A stretch of DNA of 64,000 nucleotides from positions 3,100,001 to 3,164,000 of the forward strand of contig BSBN01000297.1 of NCBI GenBank assembly GCA_027924645.1, given 5' to 3'. Position 1 is the stretch's first letter. Each line of letters begins with the position of its first letter. Below, one piece after another: positions 57,710 to 64,000 of the stretch. Under the pieces are notes generated by a model. The model was not told where the DNA came from, ran no database searches, and saw only the letters and a program-made list of their open reading frames with translations. Both the position numbers and the translations under genes were made by a program. The stretch comes from Cunninghamia lanceolata (Eukaryota; Streptophyta; Pinopsida; Cupressales; Cupressaceae).

Positions 57710-60427
57710 GGGTGCAAAATGCTTGGTGTAGAGCATTTTCCCCTTTTGCAAATTTGACACTTAGAATTTTTCTTGATCTCCTCCCAATTTCTTCTTAGTA
57801 AACTTGAATTGTAATATTGGATCTCGTTTATGTTTGAACAAGTTTTAGTTTGGGCAAATTTTCTTCCTCCTTGCATGGGCACAAAATGCAAGGTGCAGAG
57901 CATTTTGCGACTTACAACATTTGCCATCTTTTACTTCACATTTTTCTCTTCGAAATTCTCTCCTTTGGATGGACACCTTCACTTATGCCTTCAATCATGC
58001 TCTTGGTGTTCACTAGGAACCACAAATCATTCATTGAATCTTCATGAAACCTTTCTTTGTGCAAGGCGCATATTGCATGCTCCAGAGCATTTTCCTTCTT
58101 TGGCACTTAGGTTTTTTTTCTTTCAAATTTCAAATGTCAAGTGAATCTTCTACCTTGGACTTGTTTCATTGTCTTAAACATGAATTGAATCTTAACATCC
58201 TTCACACTTCACACATTTATCATGAAATTGCTAGGGCGCATAATGCAAGGTGCAGAGCAATTTGCGTTTTTCCTTGAAAAAGTCCTTCAAGTTTTGGATA
58301 AACATCTTCATCTTTCACTTAGCATTCTCTTGATGTTTTACAAAACAATCATTGGATCTCAAGGTGTTGCTTGAACGTTTCATCCTAGGGCGGAAATTCC
58401 TTGGCCCAAAGCATTATGCGTTTTCATCCTTGAAGAACATTTCAACTTACATTTGATTGAATCCTTTGACACTTTACTTCAAACTTTCAACTCATAGTGG
58501 AACAAAACAAATTTCATCATCATTATCTTGGGCGCAAAATGCATGAGGTAGAGCATTTTGCGCTTTGGAAGGCTCCATTTTATACTTAGGCATTTCAAGA
58601 TTCATCCTTTTTCTCCAATGACTTAGTCAAATTTTCACTTCAAACAATCCTTCCATTTGCAATGTCCTTTGTTTGACAAATCCTTGGCCTAGAGCATTAT
58701 GTGCCTAGCCTTGAACATGACCTTCTTTTGATTGCTCTTCCCTTTGTTTGTGGAACTCTCTTCTCAACTTCAAACAATTTCAACACTTTTGAGTGATCTT
58801 CTTTCTTGGGCGGATATTTCCTGTGCACGAGAAATTTCCGACCTAGACACTTAGGCATTTTTTCTTGATTTAAAAGGATTTCCACTTCTTGCTTGACACT
58901 TTCACTTTCACTTCTTCTCTTAAACCTTCAACTTATTCTTTGAATTCCTCAATGATTCCCTTGAACGTTCGCTGAAATCCCTATCAAAGCTCTTGAATTT
59001 GCCCTATGAAATCATCTTCAAGCTTATCAAATTGGAATAGAGGAGAGGGCGGATTTTTCATGCCAGTGAGGATTTTCCTCTCTTTCCTGGGCGGATTTTT
59101 CTTATTAGTGAGGATTTTCCGTCCTTCTTGATCATTTGTATTTTTCAATTTCCAAAAGATTGTGCATTGATTGTAATGAATTTCGAAGTGATTCTTTGAA
59201 AAGTTGCTAAAACGAACACTTGAATTCTAGGGCGGATTCTCCATGAGTTTTAGGAATATGCTCCATCCTAGAGCGCATTTTCACTTATCATTTTGATCTC
59301 TTGAACTCTTACTTGCTCCTTGAATTCATTAAATCTTTCCCTTATCTCTTCGCTGAAATTACTATCAAAGTTCTTGGATTGCTCTATGAATCATCTTCAA
59401 GGTTGTCAAATTGAACTAGAGGGAAGAGTGGATTATCCTCACTAGCATGGATTTTGCGTTCAAGCTTGTGTGGATTTTCTACTTTCTTTATTCCTTGGTG
59501 ATGATTTTCAAAGGATTTTCAAATGGATTCTCTTGAAATTCAACTAGGGAGCATGATCAAAAGGACCTCAATTAGGGTGCATTCTCCTCACTAGTGAGGA
59601 TTTTCCATCTTGCTAGGGCGGGAATTCCTCACTAGTGAGGATTTTCCATTTCCTTTAACTTTGGCATTTTTATTTCATCTCTCAAACTTCCACTCCTTGG
59701 CAAGTTTTTCAAAATTTTGCATTGGATCTTCATTAAACCTTGATGAAATTGACTACTCTTTCAAAGGTTAGTGAATGGAGTGGATTTCTTTCAAAAAGGA
59801 GAGGGAGTAGATATAACGCATTTTCCTCATATATGAGGATTTTCCCTCATTTCTTGGCGCATAATCCTCATTGATGAGGATTTTCCACTTTTTGCACTTA
59901 GATTTTTTCTCTCAAACTCTCTCTTTTCCTTGATGAAGTTATCAAAAGTTTCAAATGATTTTCATTGGATCTCCATGGATTTTGAAATGAACAAGGGTGA
60001 ATCGAAGGAGACTATAAAATGGTGCATAATCCTCATTGGTGAGGATTTTCCTCTATTTGAAATTAAACTTGTCACTTCTCTCCATTCAACTTTCTTATGC
60101 CCTTAGTGAGTTCTTCGAGCTTCTTGATCTTGATTCTTCATAAGATTGTCTCTTCTTGCAAAGGCGCATATTCCTCATTGGAGAGGATTTTCCTTCCAAG
60201 AGCGCATATTCCTCATGGGCAAGGAATTTGCGCTCCTCCTTGATATGAATTTTCTAAGTGTTATCATCTTTGCAAGGGAATTTCTAATGATTTTCAATGA
60301 TCAAACTTGATTATTATGCAATGTTGATGCTTAGATGACTCTACTCCTAGGGCGCATTGTCCTCATAGGCATGGAATTTCCGCTCATCCTAGGCGCATCG
60401 TCCTCATAAGCAAGGAATTTCTGCTCA
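57710..60427. repeat. Array of ~21 dispersed palindromic (hairpin) units in U3 of the solo LTR
   Basis: Units of ~30-36 bp spaced ~50-230 bp apart. Type I (57710-58840): GGGCGCAAAATGC, ~10-nt loop, GCATTTTGCGC; the best is 58532-58542 with 58553-58563, 11-bp perfect arms. Type II (59047-60427): GGGCGCATAATCCTCA...TGAGGATTTTCC, for example 59863-59870 with 59875-59882, and perfect CCTCACTAGTGAGG at 59586-59599 and 59627-59640. Unit starts near 57710, 57877, 58063, 58233, 58387, 58530, 58673, 58808, 59047, 59089, 59230, 59426, 59574, 59614, 59814, 59858, 60021, 60162, 60198, 60348 and 60390. Spacers are T/C-rich with recurring CTTGAA and TTTTCAA words. Noncoding. Confidence 0.85.
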
Positions 60428-60874
60428 TGGTCCAAGAGTTAAACTTTTTTGCCCGATTTTGAAGTGTCGTGGATGGAAGTATATTTAAAAATATATTTAA
60501 GTATAGGATATACTTTAAATATTTTGAAATGTACTTCCAGGATGTTTGAGATAGGTCCTAGATCCATAGGGTTTAACATGCAGATTCTAGATTTTTGAGG
60601 ATCCACCAGATTTCAGACTTAGCCCAATTTCAGGATCTCAGAACATCAGGATTCCAGACTTAGTCAATTTTCAGGACTTTGGTGACATGCATCAGGATGA
60701 AGACATATAGACCTCTTAGCAAGAAACTATTGAGACTTGGATACACAACACTATCAAAATCCTACAAGCTCAGAGGAAAACTAAACCTAAAGCAAAACAA
60801 GGACAGAAAGCAAGAAAAAAAGAGGGGGTCCCCATTTGCAATGGGGCGATGTGTGATTAGGTCACAACACGGCT

Positions 60875-62086
60875 GTGTAGACAGCTTCAGCCCAGAACTT
60901 CTTAGGAACACTTCTATGTTCTAACATAGAACGTGCCATCTCTATAATAGTGCGATTGCGACGCTCAACAACACCATTTTGTTGAGGTTTGTATGGTGTA
61001 GTAAGCTGACGTTTGATGCCATGTGCAACACAGAAATGAATGAAGTTGGAGGAGCAAAACTCCCCTCCATTATCAGACCGAATAGAGACGATGGGATAGC
61101 CTGACTCTTTTTCCACCAAGGCTTTGAATTACTAAAATGTACTAAGTACATCGGATTTCTTTTTCAAGAAATACACCCACATCTTTCTGCTGAAATCATC
61201 AACAAAAAGCAAAAAATATTTACACCCAGTAACCGAAGGAGTGTTCATTGGTCCACATACATCAGCGTGAACCAGCTGTAAAACCTTGGATGCTCTGTAT
61301 TTGTCACCATCGGAAAATGGAGTCCTATGTTGTTTGCCAGCCTGACATGCGTCGCAAACACCCGGAAGTTGAGTTTGAATGTCTGGGAGACCACCGTCCA
61401 GACTTTCCCGAGCTAACTGAGAGAGAGAGAGAGTGCATGTTGAGATGCCCATAATGCTGATGCCAGAGTTTACTGAGGGAAGTGCTTCTGACTGCCAAAG
61501 CTTGCCCTGGAGAATCACCGGAATCCATGAGTCTATATAGACCATGATCCTCGAGAGCCTGAGCAACAATGGTGCATGTCTCACGGTCCATTATCCTGCA
61601 TGAGTGCATGCTGAAGACAACATCTAGATGAGGTGAGTGTCGCATGATCTTACTGACAGAGAGAAGATTCAGCTCCATGCTAGGTACGTAGTAAACATCG
61701 AGAAATATTAAATTTCTCCTACTAGATTGTATCTGCACAGTGCCTTTTCCTACAATTGTATATTCTTCGCCTCCTCCAAAGACGACAGAGTCTCTGAATG
61801 GCGTGTACTCAGTAAACCAGTCTCTCTGATGTGTAAAATGGCGGGAAGCACCTGAATCTATGTACCAGGCAGAAGATTTGATACGATCTACTGGGCATTT
61901 AGCCATAAAGGCATAAAATGCAGACTTCTTCGTTGTGACAACCGGCACCATCTGAACATTTTTCGAGGCACGAGAAATGAAATATCGAACGATGGACAGA
62001 AACCAGACGGTACATAGCTCGAGACAAAAAAATGATCCAAGACTCCGAACACAGATTTCAATAGAAAACAGAAAAAATTTTGACAT
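60875..62086 (-). pseudogene. Copia pol, N-terminal part: protease, GAG-pre-integrase, integrase
   Basis: Protease SSAWYIDSGASRHFTHQRDW (near 61860), LLSVSKIM; GAG-pre-integrase LWHQHYGHLNMHSLS and VCDACQAGKQHRTPF; integrase core HADVCGPM (Asp), FVDDFSRKMWVYFLKKKS, IRSDNGGEF (Asp), PYKPQQNGVVERRNRT (Glu) and KFWAEAVYTA, where the solo LTR cuts in. A frameshift lies within the GAG-pre-integrase region (about 61400-61450) and two stops near 61135. All three integrase catalytic residues remain. No Gag precedes protease. Confidence 0.9.
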
Positions 62087-62874
62087 GACTGTATGGAGTT
62101 TTCAAAAAAATGCTGTTGCAACAGGATATTCTCAGACCACGAACTCAGAAAAGAACACACCAAATATATCGACCAGAAAAAACTTCTTGACGGAAATTTT
62201 CAGAACATAGGTATCCCGCCAAAAAACAGTAAATTTATATATATAGTCGCTCAGAAATGAAAACTAACCACCATGAATCTCAAAGGATGCTCAGAAAGGA
62301 TGATTTTACTGGGCGATTCAGAAACGACTATCATATAGACGCCGCTAGAAGTAGAGGAATTGCCGAGAGTAACGGAAATCACAAGACTTCAGGAAGGAAA
62401 GTGTTAGTCGCGATCTGAGGAGAAACAGTAGCGGAAATCACAAAGAGAGTGAATCGCATAGGCCACCCAAATCACAGAATGATAAAAAAGCGATCAGAAG
62501 AGGAAAGCGGATAGAAGCACGTCCACGAGGATCCGCGATTTTTGATCTGGAACGAAATACAACCCAGATGAAACAAAGAATCATCCGCTAAAGACAAATG
62601 GGAAAAATAGAATAACCAAAAACTGCCGCTGCAGGAAATAACATGCGATAGCTGAAAATCGCGATTTGTCAGAGGAAAATGATGCAAATGGATATAGGAA
62701 ATAAGTGCCAAAAAACAAACTCTCTGAAGGATACAAAAAAAGAGAACACGATTTTCAGAGGAGAAGACCAAATCTCGATCACACACCCGAAAATGTACGG
62801 CGTCGTACGGAATTGTACGACCACATACAGAACAAGGAAAAAAAATTAAAAAATTGTTCTTCCCACTCGTCTGT
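62087..62874 (-). other. Copia leader / remnant where gag is expected
   Basis: About 790 bp between the PBS and the protease frame. No Gag domain or CCHC knuckle can be read on the minus strand in any frame. Either gag was deleted or this is a gag-less variant. Confidence 0.6.
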
Positions 62875-62886
62875 GCTCTGATACCA
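62875..62886 (-). promoter_or_regulatory. Copia primer-binding site
   Basis: TGGTATCAGAGC on the minus strand directly abutting the LTR end (ATGTAACA). Initiator tRNA-Met type. Confidence 0.95.
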
Positions 62887-63078
62887 TGTTACATAAAATG
62901 GGAAAATCTATTAATCAATGTATTTACATAATACAACAAGGCTGTATATAAAGAGAATGCATAGACTAAAAATAGAACCTACAACTAATAAAGCCTACAA
63001 CTAATAAAGCAGAGTAGATAGACATTATCTACGATATTACAATATTGACCATTAGATAGAACTAACTGTAGTTTAATA
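62887..63078 (-). repeat. Copia 5' LTR
   Basis: 192 bp, same ends as the 3' copy, about 96% identical to it by eye. On the minus strand it starts TATTAAAC rather than TG, and ends ATGTAACA. Confidence 0.95.
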
Positions 63079-63083
63079 AATTG
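63079..63083. other. Copia target-site duplication AATTG, right copy
   Basis: Pairs with 53471-53475. Confidence 0.95.
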
Positions 63084-63279
63084 ATCCAAACACACTTGGA
63101 AGACAACATAGGAAGCATTTTCAAACCCTAGACTTCCATTCAATCCAGCATACATAAAAACAAACCTCACACTCAGCATGTACGACGCACCTGCCTGGTA
63201 CGGTAGTTCACAAACAAGGCAAAAACCACTCCAAAAACCATGCTATATCCTCAGAAATAGGCACATACACATTGTAATC
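63084..63279 (-). repeat. 5' LTR of the PDS5-carrying element, part 2
   Basis: ATCCAAACACACTTGGAAG onward continues the LTR and matches 47181-47376. It is interrupted at 63280 by a further LTR; the remainder (about 1.15 kb) is outside the window. Confidence 0.88.
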
Positions 63280-64000
63280 TGTTACACCCCAAAATTTTGT
63301 TTTGAGTCTTGTATTTTTCATCGCTTTTGGCTGAGTCTTGCTGCTTTGTCTTTCCTTTGTTTGCCTTAGACAAACTTCATAAGTCGCGTGTGTTAGAGTT
63401 CTTTTAACTTGGTTGCTGGATTCCTGAAGTTCATAACGTTTGTCGCATGGTTCTGAGGTTCTCTAACCCGCCAACTTCCCGACCATGTATTGCGTTGCCA
63501 AGTCTTAACCTTGGTCTTGTGGTTGCTAGGTCGGAGGTTCTCAAAACTCCAAAACCCCCGACTTAGAGTTCTAAGGTTCCAGTATCTTGCGACTTCGCGA
63601 CAAGCTGCGGATCAACCAATTCCCGAGGCTCATAATGATCATTAAATGATAGGCATGGCGCACGAAAGGAATGTCTTTTCAGAATTTTCGGGAAGTGTGT
63701 AAATCTAAAGGCTACATCCTCAAGGCATGCATTAAGTGCCACCTCGACTCAGTATTTAAAAGACTTAGTAATTTTCCTCCAGCACACGCAGTCTATTTCA
63801 TTTTCTTGCGAAATTTTCTCTAAGCGATGCAGTCATCATTTCTCGAGTACTCTGCTATTGTTCTTCGTGTACTTAGCTGTTATCTGCTCGGTAGCGGTGA
63901 TGAAATTCAAATACCAAGGAGCTCCCCATAATTCTGGAATTGAAAATGCTTGGTCTGGTATCAGTGATACTAAGCTCGGTCACATTGATTTAGAGGAATT
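63280..64000 (+). mobile_element. Start of another LTR element (TGTTACACCCC), runs off the right edge
   Basis: The sister LTR shows that normal sequence ends at TGTAATC and foreign sequence begins TGTTACACCCCAAAATTTTG. The TGTTACACCCC start is common in plant gypsy LTRs. A plus-strand TATA-like AGTATTTAAAAGAC lies at 63751-63764. TGGTATCAGTG at 63956-63966 resembles a tRNA-Met PBS but differs at its end, and no CA-ended LTR boundary precedes it, so the LTR 3' limit is uncertain. Confidence 0.6.

Larger units (their letters stand above)
55865..60869 (-). mobile_element. 5.0-kb solo LTR (giant-LTR type) inserted in the Copia integrase
   Basis: On the minus strand it begins TGTTGTGACC and ends ATCAACA (TG...CA, TGTTG/CAACA inverted ends). 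Deleting it with one 5-base target copy joins ACAGCC to GTCTATCTT and restores integrase frame ...AVYTA-VYLLN.... The presumed duplications AGCCG and GGTTG differ at three transitions. A minus-strand TATA box is at 56738-56746, about 0.87 kb from the LTR end, the same layout as in the giant gypsy LTRs. No second copy, PBS or ORF lies inside, so I call it a solo LTR; a non-coding element with unseen short LTRs is the alternative. Confidence 0.65.
53476..63078 (-). mobile_element. Copia element with 192-bp LTRs and no gag, split by a 5-kb solo LTR
   Basis: LTRs of 192 bp (53476-53667 and 62887-63078) differ at about 7 positions, a perfect AATTG duplication flanks them, a PBS abuts the 5' LTR, and a purine tract abuts the 3' LTR. 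Coding order on the minus strand is protease, GAG-pre-integrase, integrase, RT, RNase H, i.e. Copia. About 0.8 kb between PBS and protease lacks recognisable gag. The integrase is interrupted by a 5.0-kb insertion (55865-60869). Confidence 0.95.
46563..64000 (-). mobile_element. Minus-strand LTR element carrying a PDS5-derived ORF (interrupted, 5' LTR runs off the right edge)
   Basis: 3' LTR 46563-48535, polypurine tract 48536-48548, internal 48549-52844, PBS 52845-52856, 5' LTR 52858-53475 continuing at 63084-63279, after which another LTR is inserted. The first 618 bp of both LTRs are the same length and nearly identical. No protease, integrase or RT is present, so the element is non-autonomous. 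The internal region is instead one long decayed frame that begins with PDS5 sequence. Nested inside: a hAT MITE (51520-52354) and a Copia element (53476-63078). Confidence 0.85.

Noticed and set aside
57710..60427. CRISPR-like array of palindromic repeats
   Set aside because: Units differ from each other, spacing ranges widely, no cas genes exist, and the context is a plant LTR.
41841..64000. MCU exon 2
   Set aside because: I looked for the pore motif and transmembrane region after the donor site and found none on the plus strand by reading; it may lie outside the window.

Overview
This window looks like nuclear DNA of a large plant genome, most likely a gymnosperm. That is an inference from very long nested LTR retrotransposons, a Tat-like Ty3/gypsy element with 5.56 kb LTRs, Sirevirus and plant L1-type elements, and one host gene whose first intron is packed with transposons. 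Almost every coding stretch is a decayed mobile element. The only gene part that looks intact is exon 1 of a mitochondrial calcium uniporter (MCU) gene at 41394-41834 (+).

Left part (1-16443). The 5' end of a minus-strand Ty3/gypsy element (leader, PBS, 1 kb LTR) sits inside a minus-strand L1-type LINE (1974-7140). Next come a CCCTAA-rich array, an AT-rich tandem repeat, and the 5' LTR of a plus-strand Sirevirus that has gag but no pol. Then follow a four-unit tandem array carrying 5S-rRNA-like sequence and a minus-strand leucine-rich-repeat gene fragment built of 72-nt exons.

Middle (16444-34392). One minus-strand Ty3/gypsy element of about 17.9 kb has LTRs of 5560 and 5559 bp. Its domain order is gag, protease, archaeal-type RNase H, RT, RNase H, integrase. 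Each LTR carries the same roughly 1,065-codon reading frame, lying in U3 upstream of the LTR TATA box. Both copies are broken, mostly by different lesions. I consider this the most unusual object in the window. The element landed in a ~275-bp AT-rich tandem repeat.

34393-41834. A 1-kb retroposed reading frame with an 18-bp target duplication is followed by a 5'-truncated LINE with poly(A) and a 12-bp target duplication, and then by the MCU promoter region and exon 1.

41835-64000. This is probably MCU intron 1, filled by nested insertions: a hAT-like element holds a solo LTR and a plus-strand LTR element. The latter is interrupted by a minus-strand LTR element carrying a captured PDS5 (cohesin regulator) sequence, itself hit by an 835-bp hAT MITE. 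In the 5' LTR of that element sits a Copia element (53476-63078, TSD AATTG), and in the Copia integrase sits a 5.0 kb solo LTR. The U3 of this solo LTR holds about 21 dispersed palindromic units. Another LTR begins at 63280 and leaves the window. MCU exon 2 was not found.
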